Assembly: GCF_000328305.2 (NCBI RefSeq)
Contig: NZ_ANPE02000109.1
Location: 1 to 64,000, forward strand
DNA length: 64,000 nucleotides
From: Arthrobacter crystallopoietes BAB-32
GTDB taxonomy: Bacteria; Actinomycetota; Actinomycetes; Actinomycetales; Micrococcaceae
Direction of reading: 5' to 3'
This document shows, piece after piece, positions 37,187 to 44,817 of the stretch. The notes beneath the pieces were generated by a model. It was not told where the DNA came from. It did not search any database and worked only from the letters and a program-made list of their open reading frames with translations. Positions within the stretch are counted from its first letter, which is position 1; each line of letters starts with the position of its first letter. The translations under genes were made by a program, and so were the position numbers.

Positions 37187-38314
37187 ATGACACTATCCAG
37201 CCTCGCCGCCGACCACAGCTCTTCCCTCGGCGCCCGGTCCTTCACCGTGCTGCCTGCGCCCGCGGAAACCGCCGCGGAACTGCCGGCTGCCCCCGGGGCG
37301 ATTGCCGCCGTCGAACGCGGACGTGCAGGCATCCGGGCGATCCTCAACGGCCTGGACGACCGCTTGCTGGTGATCGCCGGGCCTTGTTCGATCCATGACC
37401 CGGAGGCGGGACTGGACTACGCCGCGCGGCTGGCGGAGGCCGCCCGGCGGCACAGCTCCGAGCTGCTCATTGTCATGCGGACGTACTTCGAGAAGCCGCG
37501 CACGACGGTCGGCTGGAAGGGCCTGATCAACGATCCCCAGCTGGATGGATCGCATGATGTGGCAGCCGGGCTGCGCACGGCCCGCCGCTTCCTGCTGGAC
37601 GTCACCGCGCTGGGCCTGCCGGTGGCCACGGAGTTCCTGGAACCGGTCAGCGCCCCCTACCTGTCCGACCTGGTCAGCTGGGGTGCGGTTGGCGCCCGGA
37701 CCACGGAGAGCCAGATCCACCGCCAGCTGGCCGCGGGCCTGCCACTGCCGGTGGGGTTCAAGAACGGGACCGACGGCGGCATCCAGGTGGCGATCGACGC
37801 CTGCCAGGCAGCGGCGGCCGCGCAGGCGTACCTGGGCATGGACGACGACGGCCGTGCGGCTTTGGTCTCCGCGCCTGGCAACCCGGATACTCACGTGATC
37901 CTGCGCGGCGGCAGCGCCGGACCCAATTACGCGGCGTCGAGCGTGCTTGATGCGTCCGGCAAGCTGGCCGCTGCCGGCCTGAACCCGCGTGTGATCGTTG
38001 ATGCCAGCCACGCCAACAGCGGGAAGAGCCACCATCGGCAGGCCGAGGTGGCGCTGGAGCTGGCGGCGCAAGTGGAAACCGCGGAACCGGCTTCGCGCGC
38101 CTTGGCCGGCGTCATGCTGGAGAGCTTCCTGGCCGGCGGCGCCCAGAAGCTGGACGTGGCAGCGGTGGCAGCCGGCGAGGCCGAGCTGGTGTACGGCCAA
38201 AGCGTGACCGACGCTGCATGGGATGGGAGACCACAGAGCTGGTGCTGGAGCAGCTGGCCGCAGCCTCCGGCCGCAGCCGCATGGCGGCCAGCTAAGAATG
38301 CCCATGTCATCTAA
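37187..38314 (+). CDS. aroG: Class I 3-deoxy-7-phosphoheptulonate (DAHP) synthase with C-terminal frameshift
   Basis: DAHP synthase condenses phosphoenolpyruvate and erythrose 4-phosphate, the committed step of aromatic biosynthesis. Class I (AroF/G/H type) motifs are present: VIAGPCSIHDPEAGLDYA, the KNGTDGG segment, ILRGG and DASHANSGK. The frame as read gives 375 residues ending at 38314, but conservation stops at SVTDA. Restoring one base at about 38213 (GCTGC to GCCTGC) yields the family ending ACMGWETTELVLEQLA and a stop at 38295 (369 residues). The break affects only the last 30 residues, which contribute to the active-site barrel closure, so activity of the frame as written is uncertain. 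Expression appears controlled by the upstream leader. Confidence 0.88.
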   Translation: MTLSSLAADHSSSLGARSFTVLPAPAETAAELPAAPGAIAAVERGRAGIRAILNGLDDRLLVIAGPCSIHDPEAGLDYAARLAEAARRHSSELLIVMRTYFEKPRTTVGWKGLINDPQLDGSHDVAAGLRTARRFLLDVTALGLPVATEFLEPVSAPYLSDLVSWGAVGARTTESQIHRQLAAGLPLPVGFKNGTDGGIQVAIDACQAAAAAQAYLGMDDDGRAALVSAPGNPDTHVILRGGSAGPNYAASSVLDASGKLAAAGLNPRVIVDASHANSGKSHHRQAEVALELAAQVETAEPASRALAGVMLESFLAGGAQKLDVAAVAAGEAELVYGQSVTDAAWDGRPQSWCWSSWPQPPAAAAWRPAKNAHVI

Positions 38315-38446
38315 CGGTTAAGCAACAAGGACAACTTTCACTTTGGTCTCTTGTACCTCTAGAGTATCGACTTAGACGGTACTTACTTCGCTCGGCAAGG
38401 CGGCACGCCGTGGAGTCTGCCTGGAGTAAAAAGGATTTGATGCGCA

Positions 38447-38659
38447 ATGGCTGAGGAGAAAAACTTCTCGAACGTCCGCTTCCTCACGGTGGCGGAGGTT
38501 GCCGAAGTCATGCGCGTCTCCAAGATGACCGTCTACCGCCTGGTCCATGCCGGCGACCTGCCCGCCGTCCGTTTCGGCCGCTCCTACCGGGTGCCCGAGT
38601 CAGCGGTGGAGCAGTATGTGCAGGGTGCAGTCGTCGACAGACAAAGCGGCACCGCCTGA
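38447..38659 (+). CDS. bldC: BldC-type MerR-like DNA-binding protein
   Basis: This 70-residue protein is almost entirely a MerR/excisionase-type helix-turn-helix (FLTVAEVAEVMRVSKMTVYRLVHAGDLPAVRFGRSYRVPESAVEQYV). It closely resembles Streptomyces BldC, which coats DNA as head-to-tail oligomers and controls development. In unicellular relatives its role is unknown. AAGGA lies 11 bases before the ATG. The 132-base upstream gap contains AT-rich promoter-like sequence (CTAGAGTATCGACTTAGACGG). Confidence 0.92.
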   Translation: MAEEKNFSNVRFLTVAEVAEVMRVSKMTVYRLVHAGDLPAVRFGRSYRVPESAVEQYVQGAVVDRQSGTA

Positions 38660-38837
38660 CCGTGGCTCGGCGCCTGCGGTCCGGCCAGGACGGCGGGCCG
38701 GCGTCAAAACTGTTCCGGTTTAGGCGTTACCCTGTTAAGGAACGTTTTACGTCGTCGTAAGAATCCGCTTGCCTGCCGGCCTGTTTCCGGGCAGTCATGG
38801 CCGGTGGATGTCAACCGAAGTGATTTGTGAGGAACTC

Positions 38838-38936
38838 GTGGGTTCAGTTATCAAGAAGCGCCGCAAGCGTATGGCCAAGAAGAAGCACCGTAAGCTGCTT
38901 CGCAAGACCCGCCACCAGCGCCGCAACAAGAAGTAG
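38838..38936 (+). CDS. Ribosomal small-subunit protein bS22 (AURKAIP1/COX24 domain)
   Basis: A 32-codon gene starting at GTG 38838 encodes a highly basic peptide, MGSVIKKRRKRMAKKKHRKL followed by LRKTRHQRRNKK. It is the actinobacterial bS22 (also called AURKAIP1/COX24-domain protein), which sits near the decoding centre of the small ribosomal subunit. A GAGGAA site precedes the GTG and a strong terminator follows 20 bases after the stop. It is always found close to bldC-like genes in this group as I recall. Confidence 0.9.
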   Translation: MGSVIKKRRKRMAKKKHRKLLRKTRHQRRNKK

Positions 38937-38955
38937 CCGCTGCAGCGCAAGCTTC

Positions 38956-38999
38956 CAGCAGGTCCGCCAGGGAAACCACCGGGCGGACCTGCTGCTTTT
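38956..38999 (+). terminator. Intrinsic terminator after bS22
   Basis: A perfect 13-bp stem (38956-38968 with 38982-38994) is followed by CTTTTA. It can also stop transcription of the convergent HAD gene, which ends at 39018. Confidence 0.85.
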
Positions 39000-39017
39000 A
39001 ACCGGCCTGGCCACGCC

Positions 39018-39836
39018 TCAGACGTGCGGGCGGCGGACCTTGCTCAGGCCGCGCCAGAGGCCGTAGACCGCTCCGGCGCCGGTCGCTGCCTTCAGGCCGA
39101 GGGTGGCCGCCCTTCGGCCGCTGCGGAAGTCGTAGACCGGCCAATTGTGCTCGCGGGCGTGCCGGCGCAACCTGGAATCCGGATTGATGGCGACCGGGTT
39201 GCCGACCAAGGACAGCAGCGGCACATCGTTGTAGGAATCGCTGTAGGCCCAGCACCGGTCCAGCCGGAGCCCTTCCAGCCGGGCCAGTTCCGCCACGGCC
39301 TCTGCCTTGGCGGCGCCGTGCAGGATTTCGCCCACGAGTTGCCCGGTGTAGGCGCCGTCGGCGATTTCCCCTACGGTGCCGAGGGCGCCGGTCAGGCCGA
39401 GCCGGTCCGCAATGACCTGGGCGACGGGTAGGGGAGTGGCCGTGACCAGCCAGACGCGGCGGCCGGCGCGCAGATGCTGGTCGGCCAGGGCGCGCGTGCC
39501 CGGCCAGATTTTGGAGGCGATGATCTCGTCGTAGACTTCCTCGCCCAGGGCCTTCACATCGCTGACCAGCAGTCCCGCGCCCAGTGCCATCGCGGAGTCC
39601 CGCACGGAATGGATGTCCTTGAGGTTTTCGCCGCGGAGCAGGAAGCGTCCCTGCTTGAGCGCGAAGCCGGCGGCGTCGCGGAGCCGGAAGGCCCCGCGCT
39701 GGTGCATTTTCCGGGCCACGTGGAAGAGGCTGGCTCCGCGCATCAGGGTGTTGTCGACGTCGAAAAAGGCTGCAGCTGCCTGCCGATCCGGTGGACCAGT
39801 GGTGCGGGCGGCAGGGTCCTGGGCGGCTGTCGGCAT
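39018..39836 (-). CDS. HAD-IB family phosphatase (SerB-like)
   Basis: This 272-residue haloacid-dehalogenase protein has motif I AFFDVDNTLMRG near residue 23, motif II VWLVTATP near 128 and motif III/IV (GAAKAEAVAEL ... WAYSDSYNDVPLLSLVG) near 175-215. It matches the HAD-IB subgroup typified by phosphoserine phosphatase and by a widespread actinobacterial membrane-associated variant. A hydrophobic C-terminal segment (LKAATGAGAVYGLWRGL) may touch the membrane. The substrate is unknown; phosphoserine or a lysophospholipid-type phosphate are options. Confidence 0.88.
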   Translation of the reverse strand: MPTAAQDPAARTTGPPDRQAAAAFFDVDNTLMRGASLFHVARKMHQRGAFRLRDAAGFALKQGRFLLRGENLKDIHSVRDSAMALGAGLLVSDVKALGEEVYDEIIASKIWPGTRALADQHLRAGRRVWLVTATPLPVAQVIADRLGLTGALGTVGEIADGAYTGQLVGEILHGAAKAEAVAELARLEGLRLDRCWAYSDSYNDVPLLSLVGNPVAINPDSRLRRHAREHNWPVYDFRSGRRAATLGLKAATGAGAVYGLWRGLSKVRRPHV

Positions 39837-39842
39837 GGTTCG

Positions 39843-39848
39843 AGTCTA
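39843..39848 (-). promoter_or_regulatory. Leaderless-type -10 of the HAD gene
   Basis: TAGACT on the minus strand, then six bases and the ATG. Confidence 0.5.
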
Positions 39849-39924
39849 GCGACCGGTGCCGGGTGCCGCAGGCGCTCCGCCATCGCGGCCGGCCCTTCTT
39901 TGGCGCCGCGCCTGCCGGACAGGC

Positions 39925-39930
39925 TACGTT
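39925..39930 (+). promoter_or_regulatory. Leaderless-type -10 of the glutaredoxin-like gene
   Basis: TACGTT, then six bases and ATG 39937. GGAG lies within the spacer but only two bases from the ATG, too close to serve as a ribosome-binding site. Confidence 0.45.
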
Positions 39931-39936
39931 GGAGCC

Positions 39937-40194
39937 ATGACTGACTCACCGGCCCCGGCGCACGACCTGCTGCTGCTGACCAAACCTGGTTGCCACTTGT
40001 GCGAGGCTGCGCGCCGTACGGTGGCAGAAGTGGCGGGGGAACTGCGGATACCGTGGCGGGAACAATCGATCCTCGACGACGCAGAGCTCGAGCGGCGCTT
40101 CGCGGAGGAGATTCCCGTGGTCATGATCGACGGCGTCCAGCGGGACTTCTGGCATATCGATCCGGACCGGCTCCGGCGCCTGCTCACAGCCTGA
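39937..40194 (+). CDS. Glutaredoxin-like DUF836 protein
   Basis: This 85-residue thioredoxin-fold protein carries the redox motif KPGCHLCE (CxxC) near residue 18, a cis-proline region EIPVVMIDG and a C-terminal WHIDPDRLRRLL helix. It is the DUF836/glutaredoxin 2-like type found next to rex in many actinobacteria. Its redox partner is not known. The gap of 77 bases to rex leaves room for a separate rex promoter. Confidence 0.88.
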   Translation: MTDSPAPAHDLLLLTKPGCHLCEAARRTVAEVAGELRIPWREQSILDDAELERRFAEEIPVVMIDGVQRDFWHIDPDRLRRLLTA

Positions 40195-40271
40195 GCCGCC
40201 CAGGCTGATTAGTGGCAACCCGACCGAAGCCATAATGTTGGGATACAGACCGATACCGTGAGGACCGCACC

Positions 40272-40985
40272 GTGACTACCCAGGATCCTTCAGGTCCCTT
40301 TGCGGGGCCGGAGACGGCCGGCCGGCATATTCCTCCTGCTGCCGTCGCCCGGCTGACCATCTACCTGCGCGCGTTGAACTCCCTGCTCGCCGAAGGCGTG
40401 GAGCGTGTGTCGTCCGAGGAGCTGGCCGAGGCCGTCGGCGTGAAGTCAGCCATGCTGCGCAAGGACTTGTCCTATCTGGGTTCCTACGGAACGCGCGGTG
40501 TCGGCTACGAGGTCCAGTTGCTCACGCGGACTATTGCCGCACGGCTGGGCCTGACCCAGGACTGGCGGGTCGCCATCGTCGGTGCCGGCAACCTCGGGCG
40601 CGCCCTGGCAGGCTATTCCGGCTTCACCACCAGAGGCTTCGAAGTTGCCGCCATTTTCGACGCCGACCCCGCCGTGATCGGCTCCGACGTCGGCGGGCTC
40701 AAGGTCAGCGGCGTCGCGGATCTGGAAAAGGTCCTGGCCCGGACCGGGGCCAACATGGTCGTGCTCGCGGTGCCAGCCCGGGTGGCGCAGGAATTGTGCG
40801 ACAAGCTGGTGCAGGCCGGCGTGCGCAGCATTCTCAGTTTTGCGCCCGTCGTCCTGCAGGTCCCGGCAGGCGTCGAAGTGCGCAAAGTGGATATGGCCAC
40901 CGAACTGCAGATCCTGGCCTACCACGCGCAACGGGCGCAGGAATCGGAACTGCATTCCGAGACCCACGCCCGCAGCGGCCAGTGA
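40272..40985 (+). CDS. rex: Redox-sensing transcriptional repressor Rex
   Basis: Rex senses the NADH/NAD+ ratio and represses respiratory and fermentative genes. The 237-residue protein has the N-terminal winged helix (IPPAAVARLTIYLRALNSLLAEGVERVSSEELAEAVGVKSAMLRKDLSYLGSYGTRGVGY) and a Rossmann NAD(H) domain with VAIVGAGNLGRALAGY near residue 100. The GTG start follows GAGGA by eight bases. I found no clear Rex operator (TTGTGAA-N4-TTCACAA type) upstream of it or of the cytochrome biogenesis genes 2.4 kb away. Confidence 0.95.
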   Translation: MTTQDPSGPFAGPETAGRHIPPAAVARLTIYLRALNSLLAEGVERVSSEELAEAVGVKSAMLRKDLSYLGSYGTRGVGYEVQLLTRTIAARLGLTQDWRVAIVGAGNLGRALAGYSGFTTRGFEVAAIFDADPAVIGSDVGGLKVSGVADLEKVLARTGANMVVLAVPARVAQELCDKLVQAGVRSILSFAPVVLQVPAGVEVRKVDMATELQILAYHAQRAQESELHSETHARSGQ

Positions 40986-40995
40986 ACCCTTCCGG

Positions 40996-41832
40996 TCAGC
41001 GGCCGTAGATGCCGAACTTCCGGGCCGAAACAGCCTTGAAGAATTCGTTGGAGGCCGGCAGGAACAGCAGCACAATCGCTGCGACACCCAGCAGCACGGT
41101 CACGCTGTGCAGCCCGAACGGGAACAGGCCCAGCAAGGACAGCGCCGCGAAGACCGTGCCGGTGATGCGGGCCCAGTTCTTCCCCGCCTTCACACCGAAG
41201 GCAACCATCAGGTAAAGGCCGATCATGATCAGCCCGACGATGACGAGCACAACACCTGCCATGCCGCCCATCATGTCCATGAACTGCTCCTCGCTGATCT
41301 CACCCCCGGTCTGGGACAGAGCGTCCCGTACGGAAGGGTCGTCGGCCAGGGAGGCCAGGAGCGTGTCCATGGTGGCCAGGGAGTAGATGATCTCGATGGC
41401 GCTGAACACGGCTGCGGCGATGATCAGCCAGAAGGCAGTCGTCACTTCCTTCGGCCGGGCCGGGGCGGATCCGGGCTGTGGCTGGGACGACGGGTAGCTG
41501 TACTGCCCGGGCTGCGCGCTCTGGTAGCCGTAGGGGCCGGGCTGCTGACCGTACTGGCCCTGCTGGGGAGCGTTCTGGCCGTAGGAGGGCGTGCCCTGGC
41601 CATAGGAGCCGGGCTGCTGTCCGTAGCCCGGCGCGTTCTGCCCGTACTGCGGCGTGTTCTGCCCGTACTGGCCATACTGGGGCTGGTTCTGCCCGTAGGG
41701 GCCGGACTGCTGGCCGTACTGGGGCGGGTTCTGCCCGTACCTCGGCTGCTCCTGCCCGGCGCCGTTCCCCGACTGGCCCCGCTGCTGGTCCGGTTGGCCG
41801 GATGAGTCGGGCTGGTTTTCAGGAGTGGACAT
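40996..41832 (-). CDS. Membrane protein with YGQ-repeat N-terminal region
   Basis: The 278-residue protein splits into a disordered N-terminal region of about 128 residues, rich in Tyr, Gly, Gln, Asn and Pro, and a DUF4064-like C-terminal part with four hydrophobic segments (AFWLIIAAAVFSAIEIIYSLA; MAGVVLVIVGLIMIGLYLMVAFG; ITGTVFAALSLLGLF; VTVLLGVAAIVLLFLPA). ATG 41832 follows AAGGAT. The repeat region probably faces the cytoplasm and may drive clustering or partner binding. Function is unknown. It converges with rex, with ten bases between stops. Confidence 0.82.
   Translation of the reverse strand: MSTPENQPDSSGQPDQQRGQSGNGAGQEQPRYGQNPPQYGQQSGPYGQNQPQYGQYGQNTPQYGQNAPGYGQQPGSYGQGTPSYGQNAPQQGQYGQQPGPYGYQSAQPGQYSYPSSQPQPGSAPARPKEVTTAFWLIIAAAVFSAIEIIYSLATMDTLLASLADDPSVRDALSQTGGEISEEQFMDMMGGMAGVVLVIVGLIMIGLYLMVAFGVKAGKNWARITGTVFAALSLLGLFPFGLHSVTVLLGVAAIVLLFLPASNEFFKAVSARKFGIYGR
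41497..41739 (-). repeat. Heptad-spaced YGQ codon repeats
   Basis: Within the preceding protein, ten Tyr-Gly-Gln triplets occur at residues 32, 39, 46, 53, 56, 63, 70, 77, 84 and 94. Most are exactly seven residues (21 bases) apart, with Pro/Gln/Asn/Ser fillers. The DNA repeat is imperfect, so the pattern is kept at protein level. Confidence 0.85.
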
Positions 41833-41962
41833 GGTCGGATCCTTCTCTTGGTCTGCACAGGAGCGGCGAGTGCCGGCAGGCCCTATCACGGCCTGATACT
41901 GCAACACTACAGCGGGGCCGAGGGAGCGGAGGCTAACCCGAAAGGATGATTTTCAGGGATGC

Positions 41963-41995
41963 AAAACGGGCCGGACAGCCCAGCCGTCCGGCCCG
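41963..41995 (-). terminator. Intrinsic terminator of yceI
   Basis: CGGGCCGGAC (41967-41976) pairs perfectly with GTCCGGCCCG (41986-41995). On the minus strand the stem is followed by TTTTGC. It lies 15 bases beyond the yceI stop. Confidence 0.85.
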
Positions 41996-42009
41996 CAGTG
42001 AAAGCGAGG

Positions 42010-42555
42010 TCAGGACTGCTTGACCAGGGCCGCGTCCAGGTTGATCTTGACCTTGTCGCTGACCAGGACGCCGCCGGCCTCCAGCGCTGCGTTCCAGGTC
42101 AGCCCGAATTCCTTGCGGCTGATTTCGGCCTCGCCGGTAAAGCCCGCCCGGGTGGCGCCGAACGGGTCGACGGCAACGCCGGTGAACTCGACTTCGACTT
42201 CAACCGGCTTGGTGACGCCGCGGATGGTGAGGTCCCCGGTCAGCGTGTACTCCTCGCCGTCGCCCTCCACCCCCGTGGCCTTGAAGGTCATCTCAGGGAA
42301 TTCCTCGACGTCGAAAAAGTCGGGCCCCTTGACGTGGGCGTCGCGGTTGGCGTCGCCGGAGCTGAAGCTGGCCGTCTTGACCGTGGCATGCAGGGTCGAG
42401 TCGGCCAGCGACGAGCCGACGCGTGCTTCAGCGTCGGCCTCGGTGAAACGGCCGCGGACCTTGCTGATGCCTGCGTGGCGGACAGTGAAGCCGATCTCGC
42501 TGTGGGAATGGTCGAGTTTCCAGATGCCTTCGACGAGGCCTTGGGGCAGTGTCAA
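42010..42555 (-). CDS. YceI-family lipocalin-like protein
   Basis: This 181-residue protein has the YceI pattern: GIWKLDHSHSEIGFTVRHAGISKVRGRF at the start, then DVEEFPEMTFKATGVEG and LTGDLTIRGVTKPVEVEVEF, ending with the beta-barrel closing DKVKINLDAALV. Family members bind isoprenoid-type ligands in an antiparallel barrel. There is no signal peptide, so it is cytoplasmic here. The start is a TTG at 42555, six bases after AAGGAG, which clearly fixes the start. Confidence 0.92.
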   Translation of the reverse strand: MTLPQGLVEGIWKLDHSHSEIGFTVRHAGISKVRGRFTEADAEARVGSSLADSTLHATVKTASFSSGDANRDAHVKGPDFFDVEEFPEMTFKATGVEGDGEEYTLTGDLTIRGVTKPVEVEVEFTGVAVDPFGATRAGFTGEAEISRKEFGLTWNAALEAGGVLVSDKVKINLDAALVKQS

Positions 42556-42699
42556 CGTGAACTCCTTGCGTGCGGTAGTACCAGGATCAACGGTTCGTGC
42601 CTTGCCAAGGGCCCCGCCGGAGCCGGGGCCCTCCACAGCACATTCTTGCCGCGCCCCCCGCTTTGGGCAATAGCGGCCGACTTTGAGACACTTAAGACC

Positions 42700-43362
42700 A
42701 TGCCGCCAACCACCGTCCACCTGCTGCGCCACGGGGAAGTCCACAACCCGGACCGGGTCCTGTACGGGCGCCTGCCCGAATTCCACCTTTCGGAGCTGGG
42801 CCGCCAGATGGCACAGCGGGCCGCTGAGTACTTCACGGAGCGGGTGCGGAACGGCGCGAACATCTGCTACCTCGTGTCTTCCCCGCTGACGCGGGCGCAG
42901 GAAACTGCTGAACCGACGGCGGCAGCACTGAAGCTGGAAATTGTTACCGATGAGCGGATCATTGAGGCGGAGAACCGCTTCGAGGGACTCTCGGACGTCA
43001 AGCGGCACCTGCGCGATCCGCGGCACTGGATGTACCTCCGGAATCCGATGCGGCCGTCGTGGGGCGAGGCTTACACCGCCCAAGTGCTGCGGGTGATGGC
43101 GGCGGCCGAGGACGCCCGCAAGGCTGCGGAGGAGCGCGGCGGCCCGGGGGCCGAAGCCGTTATGGTCAGCCATCAGCTGCCGATCTGGGTCACGCGCTTG
43201 GCCGCTGAAAGCCGCCGGCTATGGCACGACCCGCGCCGGCGCCAGTGCACGCTGGCTTCGGTGACCAGCCTGAAGTTCGACGGAGAGCATCTGGCAGGGG
43301 TTGACTACTGCGAACCCAGCGCCGACCTGCTCCCCGGTGCGGCGAACATCCCGGGAGCGTAA
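42700..43362 (+). CDS. Histidine-phosphatase (phosphoglycerate-mutase-like) protein
   Basis: The 220-residue protein belongs to the histidine phosphatase superfamily: the phospho-acceptor motif is VHLLRHGEVHNP (His at residue 11), the second arginine is in SSPLTRAQETAEP and the second histidine is in AVMVSHQLPIWV. The substrate is probably a small phosphate ester. It sits 58 bases ahead of the cytochrome c biogenesis operon on the same strand, an order conserved in Arthrobacter-type genomes, but no mechanistic link is known. Confidence 0.9.
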   Translation: MPPTTVHLLRHGEVHNPDRVLYGRLPEFHLSELGRQMAQRAAEYFTERVRNGANICYLVSSPLTRAQETAEPTAAALKLEIVTDERIIEAENRFEGLSDVKRHLRDPRHWMYLRNPMRPSWGEAYTAQVLRVMAAAEDARKAAEERGGPGAEAVMVSHQLPIWVTRLAAESRRLWHDPRRRQCTLASVTSLKFDGEHLAGVDYCEPSADLLPGAANIPGA

Positions 43363-43420
43363 TAGAATTACTACGCGTTGTAGAAGTGGGAAGCCCCAGC
43401 CCACGAAGAAAAGTGTGATT

Positions 43421-44029
43421 GTGACTGCGAAAAACCCTGAGCCGCTGAACCGCCGGTCCCTGCTCAAACTGAGTGCCGGGCTGGTCTTTGCCCTGCCCCT
43501 GGCCGCCTGCACGGTGGAGGACTCGCTGGCCCAGCAGGCCAACGCCGGCGACAACAAAAACTATATCGCCGGCGACGGCTCAGTCACCGAATATGACCCG
43601 GCCAGCCGCGGCGAGCCGGTCCAGCTGACCGGAAAACTCTTCGACGGCAGCACAGTGGATTCTTCCGCCTGGCCCGGCCAGGTAACCGTACTCAACTTCT
43701 GGTACGCCGCCTGCGCCCCGTGCCGGCTGGAAGCCAAGGACCTGCAGGCGCTGAGCGAGGAGTTCAGCGACGAGGCCCAGTTCTACGGCGTGAACGTGCG
43801 GGATGAGAAGGCGACAGCCGAGGCGTTCGAGCGCAACTTCGGCGTGACCTACCCCAGCTTCCAGGACAAGGACGGCGGGATCCTGCTGGCCATGACGGAC
43901 TATGTCCCGCCGCAGGCCGTGCCCACCACCCTCGTGCTGGACAAGGAGGGCCGGGTGGCTGCCCGGATCCTGGGCGTCGCCGACAAGGGCACGCTCAAGA
44001 CCCTCATCCGAGACACTGCGGCCGCCTGA
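43421..44029 (+). CDS. TlpA/ResA-like thiol-disulfide lipoprotein
   Basis: This 202-residue thioredoxin-fold protein is exported and lipid-anchored. The N-terminus reads NRRSLLKLSAGLVFALPLAACTVED, a lipobox LAAC preceded by a twin-arginine-like RRSLLKL. The active site CAPC lies in NFWYAACAPCRLEAKDLQ, and the cis-proline is in QAVPTTLVLD. In System II it keeps apocytochrome c cysteines reduced for heme attachment, receiving electrons from CcdA, whose gene follows after two bases. I chose GTG 43421; GTG 43415 is also possible. Confidence 0.9.
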   Translation: MTAKNPEPLNRRSLLKLSAGLVFALPLAACTVEDSLAQQANAGDNKNYIAGDGSVTEYDPASRGEPVQLTGKLFDGSTVDSSAWPGQVTVLNFWYAACAPCRLEAKDLQALSEEFSDEAQFYGVNVRDEKATAEAFERNFGVTYPSFQDKDGGILLAMTDYVPPQAVPTTLVLDKEGRVAARILGVADKGTLKTLIRDTAAA

Positions 44030-44031
44030 CC

Positions 44032-44817
44032 GTGGGAGTATCGGCCTACCTGCCCGCCTCGATCGGCAGTGTCTTCGGCGAAACCGTGCTCAGCGGTTCC
44101 GTCCTGCTGGCGATCCCGGTGGCCATGCTCGCCGGGCTGGTTTCGTTTATGTCGCCCTGCGTGCTGCCGCTGGTCCCGGGCTACCTCGGCTACGTCACCG
44201 GCCTGACCGGCGCAGACCTGGAGAGCCAGCGGCGGGGCCGGATGTTCGCCGGAATCGGCCTGTTCGTGCTCGGCTTCTCCGTCGTCTTCGTGGCGATCGG
44301 AGCGGTGTTCGGCCAGCTGGGCGCATGGCTCAAGGGAACGGAAGCCGCGTGGGTGACGCAACTGCTCGGCGTCGTCGTACTTTTGATGGGCGTCATTTTC
44401 ATGGGCGGGTTGTCCTGGTTCCAGCGGGACCGGAAGATCCACTCGCGTCCGCCGGCGGGCCTCTGGGGCGCGCCGGTGCTGGGCATGACGTTCGGCCTGG
44501 GCTGGGCGCCCTGCATCGGACCGACCTTTTCCGCCGTCCAGGCGCTGGCTTTCTCCGGCGGCGCCGATGCCGCCAAGGGCGCGTTCCTGGCGTTCGTCTA
44601 CTGTCTGGGCCTCGGCGTGCCGTTCCTGCTGATTGCCCTGGGGGCGCGCCGCGGGATGGGCGCGATGGCGTTCTTCCGCCGGCACCGGCTGTTCCTGCAG
44701 CGGGCCGGGGGCGGAATGCTGGTGGTTTTGGGCCTGCTGATGGTCACCGGGCTCTGGGGGAGCTGGGTCACACAGCTGCAGGACTGGTTTGCAAATGAAG
44801 TGAGGCTCCCCATCTGA
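44032..44817 (+). CDS. ccdA: Cytochrome c biogenesis protein CcdA
   Basis: CcdA passes reducing equivalents from cytoplasmic thioredoxin across the membrane. The 261-residue protein has six membrane segments and the two conserved cysteine motifs, SFMSPCVLPLVPGYLGYVTG in the first helix and LGWAPCIGPTFSAVQAL in the fourth. The GTG start follows the TlpA-like gene by two bases, and its TGA overlaps the resB ATG by one base, so the operon is tightly coupled. Confidence 0.95.
   Translation: MGVSAYLPASIGSVFGETVLSGSVLLAIPVAMLAGLVSFMSPCVLPLVPGYLGYVTGLTGADLESQRRGRMFAGIGLFVLGFSVVFVAIGAVFGQLGAWLKGTEAAWVTQLLGVVVLLMGVIFMGGLSWFQRDRKIHSRPPAGLWGAPVLGMTFGLGWAPCIGPTFSAVQALAFSGGADAAKGAFLAFVYCLGLGVPFLLIALGARRGMGAMAFFRRHRLFLQRAGGGMLVVLGLLMVTGLWGSWVTQLQDWFANEVRLPI

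Noticed and set aside
38641-38837. A coding gene between bldC and bS22
   Set aside because: No frame with a plausible start, length or composition; the interval more likely holds a promoter (a TACCCT-like hexamer) and leader.
40200-40271. Rex operator upstream of rex
   Set aside because: No TTGTGAA-N4-TTCACAA-like palindrome could be found in this gap.
41497-41739. CRISPR-like or tandem DNA repeat
   Set aside because: The 21-base periodicity is in frame, imperfect at the DNA level and encodes YGQ heptads; there are no spacers of uniform length and no cas genes.
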